This document shows, piece by piece, positions 7,642-17,259 of a DNA stretch of 64,000 nucleotides. Below the pieces are notes generated by a model that saw only the letters and a program-made list of their open reading frames with translations, searched no databases and was not told the origin of the DNA. Each line of letters starts with the position of its first letter. Position 1 is the stretch's first letter. The stretch comes from Flavihumibacter stibioxidans (lineage in GTDB: Bacteria > Bacteroidota > Bacteroidia > Chitinophagales > Chitinophagaceae). The DNA is taken from the NCBI RefSeq assembly GCF_014332695.1, contig NZ_MBUA01000001.1, forward strand, positions 1,506,001 to 1,570,000, in the 5' to 3' direction. The position numbers were made by a program, and so were the translations under genes.

Positions 7642-8421
7642 ATGTACCAGACCATTTTTACCGAACTCCACGACCACGTACTAACGATCACCATCAACCG
7701 TCCGGATAAACTGAATGCCCTCAACAAGACGGTCATCGAAGAACTTGGCAAGGCCCTTCATTCCTTCAACAAACACCCTGAAATGTGGGCAGCCATCATT
7801 ACCGGAGTTGGCCCGAAAAGTTTTGTGGCAGGCGCCGATATCAGTGAGTTTCTTGAACTCGATGGTAAAGGCGGCAGGGAACTGGCAATGAAAGGCCAGG
7901 ACCTGGTTTTTTCCGCTATCGAAAACAGTTCCAAGCCCATCATTGCGGCCGTGAACGGTTTTGCACTGGGTGGTGGTTGCGAACTGGCGATGGCCTGCCA
8001 TTTCAGGATTGCATCCGACAATGCCAAATTCGGCCAGCCCGAAGTGAACCTCGGACTGATCCCTGGTTATGGCGGTACACAAAGGCTTACACAACTTATC
8101 GGCAAGGGCAAGGCAATGGAACTGATGATGACAGGCGCCATGATCAGTGCCCAGGAAGCCCTCAGGCTCGGACTGGTAAACTATGTTACAAGCCCTGAAG
8201 AACTCATGCCCAAAGCAACCGAATTGATTACTACGATTACTTCGAAGGCCCCTATCGCCATTTCCAGAATAATTGAGCTCACCAATATGGCAGCAATCGG
8301 GCACCCGGACGGACTGCAACGCGAAGCTGCCGCCTTTGGAGAACTTTTTGACACCGAGGATGCCAAGGAAGGCGCCAGGGCTTTCATTGAGAAAAGGCCT
8401 GCCTATTTCCACGGGAAATAA
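7642..8421 (+). CDS. Enoyl-CoA hydratase/isomerase (crotonase family)
   Basis: A 259-residue crotonase-fold protein. Oxyanion-hole segment AGADI (63-67) and both catalytic glutamates, in GGGCELA (Glu114) and GQPEVNLG (Glu134), are present with the 20-residue spacing of classical hydratases, so it probably hydrates 2-enoyl-CoA to 3-hydroxyacyl-CoA in fatty-acid or amino-acid breakdown. The start at MYQTIF is chosen because the in-frame extension upstream (from 7582) only translates a palindromic repeat. It lies 77 bp after the cobalamin-binding subunit and 50 bp before fumC. Substrate chain length is not readable from sequence. Confidence 0.92.
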   Translation: MYQTIFTELHDHVLTITINRPDKLNALNKTVIEELGKALHSFNKHPEMWAAIITGVGPKSFVAGADISEFLELDGKGGRELAMKGQDLVFSAIENSSKPIIAAVNGFALGGGCELAMACHFRIASDNAKFGQPEVNLGLIPGYGGTQRLTQLIGKGKAMELMMTGAMISAQEALRLGLVNYVTSPEELMPKATELITTITSKAPIAISRIIELTNMAAIGHPDGLQREAAAFGELFDTEDAKEGARAFIEKRPAYFHGK

Positions 8422-8432
8422 GGAAGGCAAAC

Positions 8433-8440
8433 TAATTTTG
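8433..8440 (+). promoter_or_regulatory. -7 promoter element TAATTTTG of fumC
   Basis: TAATTTTG fits TAnnTTTG and lies 31 bases before the fumC ATG. No good -33 TTTG at the usual spacing is visible. Confidence 0.4.
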
Positions 8441-8471
8441 CGACCTATTAATCAATCACAATAATAGCCAC

Positions 8472-9872
8472 ATGGAATACAGAATAGAAAAAGATACAAT
8501 GGGCGAAGTAAAAGTGCCCATTGATGCATTTTATGGTGCCCAGACCCAGCGCAGCATCGATAATTTTAAAATTGCGCAGGACACTAACAAGATGCCAAAA
8601 GAGATCATCCGGGCTTTTGCTTACCTGAAAAAAGCCGCGGCCCTCACGAATTACGATGCCGGTGTGCTGCCAAAAGAAAAATGCGACATGATCGGTCGCG
8701 TTTGTGATGAGATCCTGGAAGGCAAGCTGGACGCGTATTTCCCGCTGGTGGTTTGGCAAACCGGTTCCGGTACACAAAGCAATATGAACGTGAACGAAGT
8801 TGTGGCTTACCGCGGTCATGTGCTCAACGGCGGCACACTGGGCGACAAAGAAAAATTCCTGCACCCCAATGACGATGTCAATAAATCACAGTCTTCCAAC
8901 GATACCTTCCCAACGGCCATGCACATAGCAGCCTACAAAATGCTGCAGGAAGTAACCATCCCCGGTATCGAGAAACTGCGCAATACCCTGGCGGAAAAAA
9001 GCAGGCAGTTCATGCATGTGGTGAAGATCGGCCGCACCCACTTTATGGATGCCACACCGCTCACCGTAGGACAGGAATTCAGCGGATATGTATCGCAGTT
9101 AGATCATGGCCTTAAAGCCATAAAGAATACATTACCGCATCTTGCCGAACTGGCACTTGGCGGTACCGCGGTTGGTACGGGTATCAACACCCCGCCTGCG
9201 TATTCGGAAAATGTTGCCGCTCACATTGCAGCACTGACCGGACTTCCATTCATCACTGCCGAAAACAAATTTGAGGCCCTTGCAGCACACGATGCCATCG
9301 TGGAATCACATGGCGCCCTCAAAACAGTGGCCGTCAGCCTGATGAAGATCGCCAATGATATCCGTATGCTGTCCAGCGGTCCGCGTTCCGGCATCGGCGA
9401 ACTTTTCATTCCCGATAACGAACCCGGCTCATCCATCATGCCCGGAAAAGTAAACCCCACCCAGTGTGAAGCCCTCACCATGATCTCCGCACAGGTGATG
9501 GGTAACGATGTTGCCATCAATATCGGTGGGGCAACCGGGCATTTTGAGCTGAATGTCTTCAAACCGATGATGATCTATAACTTCCTGCACAGTGCGAGGC
9601 TGATCGGCGAAGGATGTGTAAGCTTCAATGATAAATGTGCCGTAGGTATTGAACCTATTGAAGCCAATATCCAGAAGCATGTGGACAATTCGCTGATGCT
9701 GGTTACTGCACTCAATCCAAAAATCGGTTATTACAAGGCAGCAGAAATAGCACAGAAAGCACATAAGGAAGGAACTACCCTGAAAGAAATGGCGGTAAAA
9801 CTGGGTTACCTCACACCGGAAGAGTTTGACCAATGGGTAATTCCAGCCAATATGGTTGGCAAATTATCCTGA
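8472..9872 (+). CDS. fumC: Fumarate hydratase, class II
   Basis: A 466-residue enzyme of the fumarase/aspartase superfamily, interconverting fumarate and L-malate in the TCA cycle without an iron-sulfur cluster. The superfamily signature [11 protein letters not shown] is at about residues 317-327, and the active-site stretches [21 protein letters not shown] and [10 protein letters not shown] are all present. TGSGTQ and the SSNDT segment fit fumarase better than aspartase. Length is normal. It has its own candidate promoter and ends in a strong terminator at 9938-9977. Confidence 0.96.
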   Translation: MEYRIEKDTMGEVKVPIDAFYGAQTQRSIDNFKIAQDTNKMPKEIIRAFAYLKKAAALTNYDAGVLPKEKCDMIGRVCDEILEGKLDAYFPLVVWQTGSGTQSNMNVNEVVAYRGHVLNGGTLGDKEKFLHPNDDVNKSQSSNDTFPTAMHIAAYKMLQEVTIPGIEKLRNTLAEKSRQFMHVVKIGRTHFMDATPLTVGQEFSGYVSQLDHGLKAIKNTLPHLAELALGGTAVGTGINTPPAYSENVAAHIAALTGLPFITAENKFEALAAHDAIVESHGALKTVAVSLMKIANDIRMLSSGPRSGIGELFIPDNEPGSSIMPGKVNPTQCEALTMISAQVMGNDVAINIGGATGHFELNVFKPMMIYNFLHSARLIGEGCVSFNDKCAVGIEPIEANIQKHVDNSLMLVTALNPKIGYYKAAEIAQKAHKEGTTLKEMAVKLGYLTPEEFDQWVIPANMVGKLS

Positions 9873-9937
9873 ACGTCCATAAAACTTAGGGGGAAATGGT
9901 GATTTTTTTGCCTTATTAAGCCACCCGACAATTTCGA

Positions 9938-9977
9938 AAGCCAATAAGCGTTTATAACTCGCTTATTGGCTTTTTTT
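9938..9977 (+). terminator. Rho-independent terminator of fumC
   Basis: A perfect 13-bp stem, AAGCCAATAAGCG (9938-9950) and CGCTTATTGGCTT (9960-9972), with a nine-base loop and seven T. It precedes the next coding start at 10008. Confidence 0.9.
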
Positions 9978-10007
9978 ATATGTGTTCCCAGAAATCCTTC
10001 CAATGTC

Positions 10008-12341
10008 ATGAAAAATTTCTACCCGCCGGCCTGTTTATTGAGAGTCTTTACCCTGCTGTTCATCCTTTTGCTGTTGGGCAACGGTTCTGCCCTGGCACAG
10101 AAATATGGTTATAGTTATGTAAACCTCACCAAAAAAACTGTTGGCGGCACAGTTGAGCCGGGAGATATCCTGGAAATCAGGTACAGCGTTTTATTTCCCT
10201 GGGGATTCAATCCCAGCGGCAACAGAAGGGTGTACAATGTCCGCTATTTTGATTATGTGCCCACCAATACCCAGATGCTTACCAGTTCCACTGATTCAAT
10301 AAGGATCATCACCAACGAGGGACTTACCCACAGAAAATATACACTCGCCAGCGGGGATGATGCTGCCATTTATGTGGCACCCACACCCACCAGCACCTAT
10401 TATAATATACGCATCAATATCGGAACCGGTGCGGGTAATGCTACCAATACCAATATCACCCCCTTAACAGGCGGCGGCCAAATTAACCTTGCCAGTTCAG
10501 GGGCCGGTGACCAGCCCAAGTGGTGGACAGGTCATCTCTTTTCCACATCATTTCGTGTAAGGGTAACCGGGAACTACAGCGATACCATTTCCCTGGGGGG
10601 CGGCAGATTGTACTATACCATGTCCACCTCCACCAGTAGCCCAAGGTTTATGCAGGTCCCTAATTTTAAAATACTTATTTCAAGGAATGAATCACTTTGT
10701 GCCAATGCCACAGGAACAAACTTCCTGGGTGAATTCGGGGGAAGTTTCGGAACGGGTTCAGGTTTAAACCGCTCTACCGCACCCGAATACAGTAATCCCA
10801 ACTATACTTATATAAATAATGTGAGCCCCTCTGTTTCAGTAGATGACGGATCATATGCCATTGTAAACAATACCAGTCCCCGCTCCGGAACCAATACCAA
10901 TGCACAACGTGTGCCCAACTGTACCGGTACACCCATTGCAAATGACAATTGTAATAACCGCATGTTCAATGGCCAGTGGGATATAATTGGCGACCACACA
11001 GGGCAGAGTACTTCGGCAAGCAACCCACCTCCGTCCGGCACCACCACAAGCGGTTATATGCTGATGGTGAATGCTGATTATGTAACATCGGAAGCTTATA
11101 AGCAAACGATCACCGGACTATGCGCAAATACCACTTACGAGTTTTCGGCCTGGTTCAGGAATATCTGTCCCACCTGCGGTGCTACAGCAAACCTGCAGGC
11201 GACCAACCAACCCGGGGTATTACCCAACCTCACTTTTGTACTGGATGGACTTGACCGCTACAGCACAGGTGAAATTGCATACGACCCCAGTGGCAACTGG
11301 GTGAAAAAAGGATTCACATTTACCACAGGTGCCAACCAGTCTGCTGTCACCTTGTCCATCCGCAACAATGCACAGGGAGGCGGGGGCAACGATTGGGTAA
11401 TGGACGATATTTCCCTTGCAACCTGCCAGCCAAACCTGGTTATGAAACCTTATGGCAATGCCGTTGTCTGCTATGGTAATCCCATCCAGTTTTCAGCGGA
11501 TATCCAGAGTTATTTTTCCAACTATACCCATTACCAGTGGGAAAGAAGTACCGATAGTGGTGCAACCTGGGTAAAAAGTGCCGCGGCCGTCGGAAGTCCG
11601 GTTCTGACAAACGGGCAGTATATGTATACAGTAGATTACCCCGGATTTATAGGCGATTCTTCCTCCCATGGGGATATTATCCGGCTGAGGGTAGCCACCA
11701 CGGCAGGCAATCTGCAGGGTGATGAATGCTCCTTCCTTGCCAATACAAATGTGGTGGTGATGGTAAACAATTGCGGCGAGGTGCTGGATGCAGACCTGGT
11801 GCAGTTTAAAGCGCAACTGGTTTCCGCAGGGGTTTCACTTCGCTGGACCTCGGTCAATGAAGTACGCGGTATGAACTATATCATCGAAAAAAGTCCGGAC
11901 AGGCTGAACTGGCAAAGAATTCAAACTTTGCCGGCAAAAGCGATATCAAACCGGAACGACTATTCCCTGCTGGACCCCGGCAACATACAGAAAGAAATGT
12001 ACTACCGGATCAGAATGGTGCAGAATGATAAATTCAAATTTTCGGAGGTGCTGCTGGTGAAGCCAGAAAATAATCGCCGGTCCTTCACAATAAAAGCTCT
12101 TCAGAATCCGTTTCAGAACCATCTTCCGGTAGAACTGACAATGCCGGCGGGTGGCGAGATTAACCTGTTCCTGTTTGACCTTTATGGTAAAGTGCAAAAA
12201 CAGATTTCAGCGAGGGTTACAGCAGGTAACCATCAGGTAAGTTTTACTGAAACAGGCTCAATGCCGGCAGGAACCTATATTCTCGTGGCAAGGTATAACG
12301 ACCAGATACAACAAAAGAAAGTATTAAAGACTAACCAATAA
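10008..12341 (+). CDS. Secreted surface protein with type IX secretion sorting domain
   Basis: A 777-residue exported protein. The start at MKNFYPPAC gives a normal signal peptide ending near ALAQ; a longer frame from 9966 would begin inside the fumC terminator. The middle is rich in Ser, Thr, Asn and Gly, and residues roughly 380-470 (ending GGNDWVMDDISLATC) look like a jellyroll carbohydrate-binding-type module. The last 80 residues form a Por-secretion/type A C-terminal sorting domain (LPVELTMP... LFDLYGKVQKQ... GTYILVARYN... KKVLK), predicting export by the T9SS and attachment or release at the cell surface. No enzyme motif is recognised. It is monocistronic, between two terminators. Adhesin or glycan-binding role is inference. 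Confidence 0.85.
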   Translation: MKNFYPPACLLRVFTLLFILLLLGNGSALAQKYGYSYVNLTKKTVGGTVEPGDILEIRYSVLFPWGFNPSGNRRVYNVRYFDYVPTNTQMLTSSTDSIRIITNEGLTHRKYTLASGDDAAIYVAPTPTSTYYNIRINIGTGAGNATNTNITPLTGGGQINLASSGAGDQPKWWTGHLFSTSFRVRVTGNYSDTISLGGGRLYYTMSTSTSSPRFMQVPNFKILISRNESLCANATGTNFLGEFGGSFGTGSGLNRSTAPEYSNPNYTYINNVSPSVSVDDGSYAIVNNTSPRSGTNTNAQRVPNCTGTPIANDNCNNRMFNGQWDIIGDHTGQSTSASNPPPSGTTTSGYMLMVNADYVTSEAYKQTITGLCANTTYEFSAWFRNICPTCGATANLQATNQPGVLPNLTFVLDGLDRYSTGEIAYDPSGNWVKKGFTFTTGANQSAVTLSIRNNAQGGGGNDWVMDDISLATCQPNLVMKPYGNAVVCYGNPIQFSADIQSYFSNYTHYQWERSTDSGATWVKSAAAVGSPVLTNGQYMYTVDYPGFIGDSSSHGDIIRLRVATTAGNLQGDECSFLANTNVVVMVNNCGEVLDADLVQFKAQLVSAGVSLRWTSVNEVRGMNYIIEKSPDRLNWQRIQTLPAKAISNRNDYSLLDPGNIQKEMYYRIRMVQNDKFKFSEVLLVKPENNRRSFTIKALQNPFQNHLPVELTMPAGGEINLFLFDLYGKVQKQISARVTAGNHQVSFTETGSMPAGTYILVARYNDQIQQKKVLKTNQ

Positions 12342-12459
12342 ACGAATTCAAGTTCTGTTTTGGTCCGTACCTTATATTGATTTGACGACCAATATCCATC
12401 GAAAAACCAAGAGGCTTGGTTAAAAGGAAATGTTGTCAATTTCGAATATAGGGTTTAGC

Positions 12460-12488
12460 TCCCCTCCTTTTCCTGGGAGGGGATTTTT
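12460..12488 (+). terminator. Rho-independent terminator
   Basis: An 8-bp stem TCCCCTCC (12460-12467) and GGAGGGGA (12476-12483) with an eight-base loop and five T follows the T9SS cargo gene. A second small hairpin (AACCAAG agg CTTGGTT, 12405-12421) precedes it without a T-run. Confidence 0.75.
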
Positions 12489-12516
12489 GGTGAATGGTGA
12501 AGGGTGAATGGTGAAG
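12489..12516. repeat. Heptanucleotide tandem repeat (GGTGAAW)4
   Basis: Four copies of GGTGAAT/GGTGAAG in perfect 7-base register, ending five bases before the stop codon of the minus-strand lipoprotein gene. Same unit (complement TTCACC) as repeats at 22181, 53704 and 58947. Confidence 0.8.
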
Positions 12517-12521
12517 GGGGG

Positions 12522-13004
12522 TTAGCGGGTGGCGGAGAAGGAGCCGGAGGTGATTGTCCTTTCGGCGCCGGTTGAATCGAGGGCCTTGCCAGAGAATGTA
12601 CCGATTACTTTTTCAGCGTCCAGGCGGGAAATGGTGATTTTGAAAGCCGACGGGTCGGGAGTGGATTCATATACTGTCAGGCCTTCCTCCAGGTATATCA
12701 TGGCAGAAAATGGCGCCAGGTAATCACCCGCCTGCAAAACGGCACCTCCGATCGCCAGACCCAGTGACCCGACACCATCGAGCGTCATTCCCTCAATGCC
12801 CATGATCTGCAAACCATTTATTTCTTCAATGATCACGGTGTCTATGACACCACTGTAAAGTGTATTCCCTTCCGTGAACCGCCAGGTATTTTCCTGGCTG
12901 GCAGCCGGATCAGACATTTCAAGACTTTTCTCCTTGGTACAGGCAACCAGTGTAAACATGCTCACCACCACCCACAACCATCCGGATCGAATAAACTTTT
13001 TCAT
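12522..13004 (-). CDS. Small predicted lipoprotein, function unknown
   Basis: A 160-residue protein with a lipoprotein signal peptide (Lys-rich start, hydrophobic core, lipobox LVAC with Cys near residue 22). The mature part alternates short beta-like stretches with Gly, suggesting a small beta-sandwich, and ends TSGSFSATR, a pattern often seen in small Bacteroidota periplasmic proteins. No family is recognised. It follows lspA by only 15 bp in the same direction, so it is probably co-transcribed with the very peptidase needed to mature it. No enzymatic residues can be proposed. Confidence 0.75.
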   Translation of the reverse strand: MKKFIRSGWLWVVVSMFTLVACTKEKSLEMSDPAASQENTWRFTEGNTLYSGVIDTVIIEEINGLQIMGIEGMTLDGVGSLGLAIGGAVLQAGDYLAPFSAMIYLEEGLTVYESTPDPSAFKITISRLDAEKVIGTFSGKALDSTGAERTITSGSFSATR

Positions 13005-13019
13005 ACAAAAAGATTTGAA

Positions 13020-13739
13020 TCAGGATACCTGAACATCGTCATTCACCCTGGTACTGGTTTCAATTGATTTTTTTACTTCAGGCGTTTCGGTTTGCAGGAA
13101 CCGCTTCTGGAATATCAAAAGGGTGATCACACCAACAGAAATGGATGCGTCTGCAATATTGAAAACCGGACTGAAAAATTCGAACTCATCGCCCCCTACA
13201 AATGGCATCCATTCGGGATAATGAGACCGGATGATGGGGAAGTAAAACATATCCACCACCTTGCCGTGAAGGAAGCCCGCATAACCTTTATCGGGGAAGA
13301 TTTTCGCAACGGAAGTATAGGTGCTTTCATCAAAAATGAGTCCGTAAAACATGCTGTCAATCAGGTTCCCCAATGCCCCCGCGAATATGAGTCCCACACA
13401 TACAATAAACCCCGGATGCTGTTTCTTCTTCATGATCTCCCTGATATACCACACGCCAAAAAGAACGGCCACCATGCGGAACAGAGTCAGGGACATTTTG
13501 CCGATCTCACCGCCGAACTTCCATCCCCAGGCCATGCCCTCGTTCTCCACAAAATAAATCTGGGCCCATTCCGCGTCTTCACCAAAAGGCCTGATACCCC
13601 TGTCATAGGCTGTCAGGGGATGATGACTCGTATCCCAATGATAACTAAGGGGCATATTTGTCTTCACCCAAATCTTCAGTACCTGGTCTGCCACCAGGAT
13701 CAAAACAATCAATAAAATTAAATTTCTCGCCTTTGCCAT
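13020..13739 (-). CDS. lspA: Lipoprotein signal peptidase (signal peptidase II)
   Basis: A 239-residue inner-membrane aspartyl peptidase that cuts signal peptides from diacylglyceryl-modified prolipoproteins. The two catalytic Asp motifs are GALGNLIDSM (about residues 124-133) and FNIADASIS (about 192-200). It is longer than the roughly 165-residue E. coli enzyme because of an extra loop between helices one and two and before the second Asp, which is usual in Bacteroidota. It lies in a minus-strand run after murF/alr (41-bp gap that holds its own TATCTTTG box) and before a small lipoprotein gene. Confidence 0.94.
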   Translation of the reverse strand: MAKARNLILLIVLILVADQVLKIWVKTNMPLSYHWDTSHHPLTAYDRGIRPFGEDAEWAQIYFVENEGMAWGWKFGGEIGKMSLTLFRMVAVLFGVWYIREIMKKKQHPGFIVCVGLIFAGALGNLIDSMFYGLIFDESTYTSVAKIFPDKGYAGFLHGKVVDMFYFPIIRSHYPEWMPFVGGDEFEFFSPVFNIADASISVGVITLLIFQKRFLQTETPEVKKSIETSTRVNDDVQVS

Positions 13740-13756
13740 AGCTTCTTGTAAAGGGA

Positions 13757-13764
13757 CAAAGATA
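13757..13764 (-). promoter_or_regulatory. -7 promoter element TATCTTTG of lspA
   Basis: CAAAGATA on the plus strand reads TATCTTTG on the coding strand, 17 bases before the lspA ATG. It would let lspA and the lipoprotein be expressed apart from the upstream murF/alr. Confidence 0.5.
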
Positions 13765-13780
13765 ACCGTTGGCCCCGGTT

Positions 13781-16255
13781 CTAGTCCTGGTAATAAATTC
13801 TTTTTACCCGCTGTGAAATGCCTGTTAACATTTCATAGGGAATTGTGCCAGCCCATTCCGCCACCGCATTCACCGATAGCTCCCTCCCGAATACCACTAC
13901 CTCATCGCCTTCTTTCACTCCAGGGATGCCTGTTATATCGATCATCGTCATGTCCATACAGATGCTTCCGATAACCGGTGCAAGGTGGTTTGCCACCAGC
14001 ATTTTACCGCGGCCATTCCCCAGGATGCGGGGATACCCATCGGCATATCCAATCCTAACGGTAGCGGTGACCGTGGGTTCCGTAATTTTTCCGCGCCGGC
14101 CATACCCAACTGATTCTCCCGGCTCAAGGGATTTTATCTGGGCGATGGTGGTCTTCAGGGTGGAAACTTCCTCCAGCCTGAGTTTTCCGCTGGCTGCCGC
14201 ATCCATTCCATAAAGCCCGATACCCAGCCTGACCATATCGAACTGCCATTGCGGATGCCGGAAAATGGCTGCCGTATTTTCAATATGCCGCAGGAACGGG
14301 TAAGGCAGGATGCCTGCAATCTGGTCGCAGTATTCCTGGAAGCGGCCTGCCTGTTCACGCGTAAAACCGTCCTGTGCGGGGTCTTCACTGGCGGCAAGAT
14401 GGCTGAAAACTGACTGCACCTTAAAAACGGCACCGGGCAGCAATTGCAGCAATTCAGGAATATCCTGCCGGGAAAAGCCCAGGCGGTTCATACCCGTTTC
14501 CATTTCGAGGTGTACGGGATACAAGGGGATGCCTTCCTGGCGGATAAACGCTTCAAAGCGGCGGTACAGCCTGAGGGAATAAATCACCGGCTCCAGGTTA
14601 TTGCTGACCAGCGCGTCAAATCCTGCCGGGTCTGCGTTCATCACCAGGATGGGAAGATGGATGCCGGCTTTCCGGAGGGCCACGCCTTCGTCTGTATAGG
14701 CAACGGCAAGGTAGTCGACCCCATGGAACTGCAACAGGTTGGCAATTTCAAAGCTTCCGCTGCCATAGGAAAAAGCTTTCACCATGGCCATCAGCCTGGT
14801 GCCCCCCTGTAACAACTGCTGGTATTGCCTGAGGTTATTCAGCATCGCATTCAGGTTGATCTCCATAACGGTCTGGTGTACCTGCATTTCGAGCTGGGCC
14901 GATATGGCTTCAAAACCGAATCTACGGGCACCTTTCACGAGGATGGTCTCATCCTGGAAGCTAAGCTCATCGAAATGCTGCAGGAAGTTTTCAGTGCTTA
15001 AAAACGATACAACCGGCAGGCCGTATTTTTCAATAACCTGCTGGTATTCGCTGATCACAGGGCCGATGGCCAGTAAACGCCCCACTCCATGATGCTTCAG
15101 CAAAGCGCCAATCCTTTCGTATAATTCAGCGGGACTGAGCCCGGCTTCCGGAATATCGGACAGTATAACGGTCTTGTGTATGTGCTGTTGTTGCTGGGAA
15201 AGGAAATCAAGTGCGATAGCAAGTGAACTGAGGTCCGCGGAATAACTGTCATTAATAACCGAACATTGATTGATGCCTTCCTTCAGTTCGAGCCGCATCG
15301 CCATCCGGTGTAACTGCCCGATCCTGGATTGTATGGTGTCAGCGGGCATTCCAAGATAAACCAGTGTGGCACAGCAGGTGAGTGCGTTTTCTATGGAAGC
15401 TTCATCCGTAAAGGGAATCTTCAGTTCAAACCTGTCCCCTGCCGTAAGGACCTGGCAAAGAGTATGTGTTTCCTGCTTCGCAGAAACCTGCACCACCATA
15501 TCGCCATCCCCATCAAAGCTCCAGCCGAACAATGCTGGCGAGATGGCTCCGCGTCGGGCAATCATCTCGTCCACTAATCCTGCATCACGTTTGTATATGA
15601 CGATGTCTGCATGGGCAAACAGTTTCCATTTTTCCTGCAGCTTTTCTTCCATGGAAGCAAAGCCTTCATTGTGGGCGGAACCAAGATTGGTAAAGATGCC
15701 GATGGTGGGCCGGATGATTGCTTCCAGGGCATCCATCTCGCCACAGCGGGAAATACCTGCTTCAAAAACAGCCAGCTCATGCTGCGGTTCCATCAGCCAT
15801 ACGCTGAGCGGCACACCGATCTGGGAATTATAACTGCGCGGACTCCTGATGACCTGCCGGTCTGGTTCCAACAACTGGTGCAACCATTCCTTCACCGTCG
15901 TCTTGCCGTTGCTGCCTGTAATGCCGATAACAGGAATCGAAAAATTCGAACGGTGCCGGGAAGCCAGCAACTGCAATGCTTTCAGGGTATCAGCCACCAA
16001 TAAAAAATCAGCCTCCGGAAAGGAAGTGAAATCCTGTTTTTCACTGACAACAAAATGCCTGACTCCCTGCTGGTAGAGTTTACCTATGAACTGGTGGCCA
16101 TCACGGCTTGCCGTTACCAGGGCAAAGAACAGGGTCGTTGGCGGGAATAATAATTTCCTGCTGTCGATCAGCAAATGGGCAACCGAACCGGTGGCTCCCT
16201 GCTGCACCCATCGTGCATTGATCATTCCGGCAATATCGGAAATTGTATACTGCAC
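13781..16255 (-). CDS. Bifunctional MurF ligase / alanine racemase
   Basis: An 824-residue fusion of two peptidoglycan precursor enzymes. Residues 1 to about 455 are MurF, UDP-MurNAc-tripeptide:D-Ala-D-Ala ligase, with the ATP-binding loop GITGSNGKTT (111-120) and the central SYNSQIGVPLS segment. Residues about 460-824 are alanine racemase, with the PLP lysine in MAMVKAFSYG (Lys493), the VGYGRRG segment holding the expected catalytic Tyr, and IGYADGYPR. So one chain makes D-Ala and adds the D-Ala-D-Ala dipeptide. The fusion is standard in Bacteroidota. A separate Ddl ligase is needed for the dipeptide and is not in the window. It begins 5 bp after terC. Confidence 0.95.
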   Translation of the reverse strand: MQYTISDIAGMINARWVQQGATGSVAHLLIDSRKLLFPPTTLFFALVTASRDGHQFIGKLYQQGVRHFVVSEKQDFTSFPEADFLLVADTLKALQLLASRHRSNFSIPVIGITGSNGKTTVKEWLHQLLEPDRQVIRSPRSYNSQIGVPLSVWLMEPQHELAVFEAGISRCGEMDALEAIIRPTIGIFTNLGSAHNEGFASMEEKLQEKWKLFAHADIVIYKRDAGLVDEMIARRGAISPALFGWSFDGDGDMVVQVSAKQETHTLCQVLTAGDRFELKIPFTDEASIENALTCCATLVYLGMPADTIQSRIGQLHRMAMRLELKEGINQCSVINDSYSADLSSLAIALDFLSQQQQHIHKTVILSDIPEAGLSPAELYERIGALLKHHGVGRLLAIGPVISEYQQVIEKYGLPVVSFLSTENFLQHFDELSFQDETILVKGARRFGFEAISAQLEMQVHQTVMEINLNAMLNNLRQYQQLLQGGTRLMAMVKAFSYGSGSFEIANLLQFHGVDYLAVAYTDEGVALRKAGIHLPILVMNADPAGFDALVSNNLEPVIYSLRLYRRFEAFIRQEGIPLYPVHLEMETGMNRLGFSRQDIPELLQLLPGAVFKVQSVFSHLAASEDPAQDGFTREQAGRFQEYCDQIAGILPYPFLRHIENTAAIFRHPQWQFDMVRLGIGLYGMDAAASGKLRLEEVSTLKTTIAQIKSLEPGESVGYGRRGKITEPTVTATVRIGYADGYPRILGNGRGKMLVANHLAPVIGSICMDMTMIDITGIPGVKEGDEVVVFGRELSVNAVAEWAGTIPYEMLTGISQRVKRIYYQD

Positions 16256-16260
16256 AGTTT

Positions 16261-17220
16261 TTAATGTAGGTCAGTATCCCTTTTCGCCAGTTCTTTTTTC
16301 TCTGCGGCATTGGCAACACTAACAGAGTAAACGATGGAGGCAGAGATACAGGCAACGATCACCAGTAGCGATACATACACCGGCACTTTGAAATGAAATA
16401 TTTCCGCCAGCATTTTCAGTCCGATGAACACCAGTACAATGGCAATGCCCTGCTGCAGGTAAGCGAATTTGTTTACGGCCCCCTTCAGCAGGAAGAAGAG
16501 CGAGCGCAAGCCAAGTACCGCAAAAATATTGGAAGTGTACACCACCATCCTGTTCTGGGAAATGGCAAATACGGCCGGAATGGAATCCAGCGCGAAAATG
16601 ATATCGGTTGTGGCCAGCATGATGATCACCACAAACATGCTTGTATAATACCTTTTACCATCCTGGCGGATTACATACTTACCCTCACCATCATGCGAAA
16701 CCAGCGGTAATATCCGTTGCAGGAATTTATACACCACATTTTGAGACATATCAGTTTCCTCATCATGTTTGGCGGTGAACATCTTAATGCCGGTATAGAG
16801 CAGCAGGGCCCCAAAAACATAGAGCAGCCAGTGGAAGCGTTCAATCAGCACGATGCCTACCGATATGAAAATAATCCGGAACAGGATAGCCAGGATGATA
16901 CCGATCAGCAAAGCGCGTGGTACGTATTGCTGCTTCACGCCGAAGAAGGAAAATATCAGGATGAAAACAAAGATATTGTCGATGCTGAGTGACCATTCCA
17001 TCAGGTAGGCGCTCAGGTATTCAATGGCGGGTGTACGGCCATCCTCAAACCAGATGAATACGAAAAATGCCAGTGCCAGCGATACCCAGAAGATGGTTTG
17101 CACCAGTGCTTTTTTCATGGTGATCTCTGCCGACTTTTTACTCATCAGTCCCAGGTCAAAAACCAGGGCGACCAATACTACAATTCCAAAGACCAGGTAA
17201 GTAATTTGTTCAGGTGTCAT
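16261..17220 (-). CDS. TerC family integral membrane protein
   Basis: A 319-residue protein with about nine membrane helices. TerC-family landmarks are the acidic residue motifs in helices, EWSLSIDNIFVF and ATTDIIFALDSIPAVFAIS, which are thought to bind metal. Family members are linked to tellurium resistance and, more generally, to manganese or other metal export, including loading of exported metalloenzymes. Here it sits between gldG (39-bp gap) and murF/alr (5-bp gap) in one direction, a position that suggests co-transcription rather than a tellurite-resistance island. The transported ion cannot be told from sequence. Confidence 0.9.
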   Translation of the reverse strand: MTPEQITYLVFGIVVLVALVFDLGLMSKKSAEITMKKALVQTIFWVSLALAFFVFIWFEDGRTPAIEYLSAYLMEWSLSIDNIFVFILIFSFFGVKQQYVPRALLIGIILAILFRIIFISVGIVLIERFHWLLYVFGALLLYTGIKMFTAKHDEETDMSQNVVYKFLQRILPLVSHDGEGKYVIRQDGKRYYTSMFVVIIMLATTDIIFALDSIPAVFAISQNRMVVYTSNIFAVLGLRSLFFLLKGAVNKFAYLQQGIAIVLVFIGLKMLAEIFHFKVPVYVSLLVIVACISASIVYSVSVANAAEKKELAKRDTDLH

Positions 17221-17259
17221 GTCTGTTTTTATTTCTCTATTTCTCTATCTCTCAGGTTG

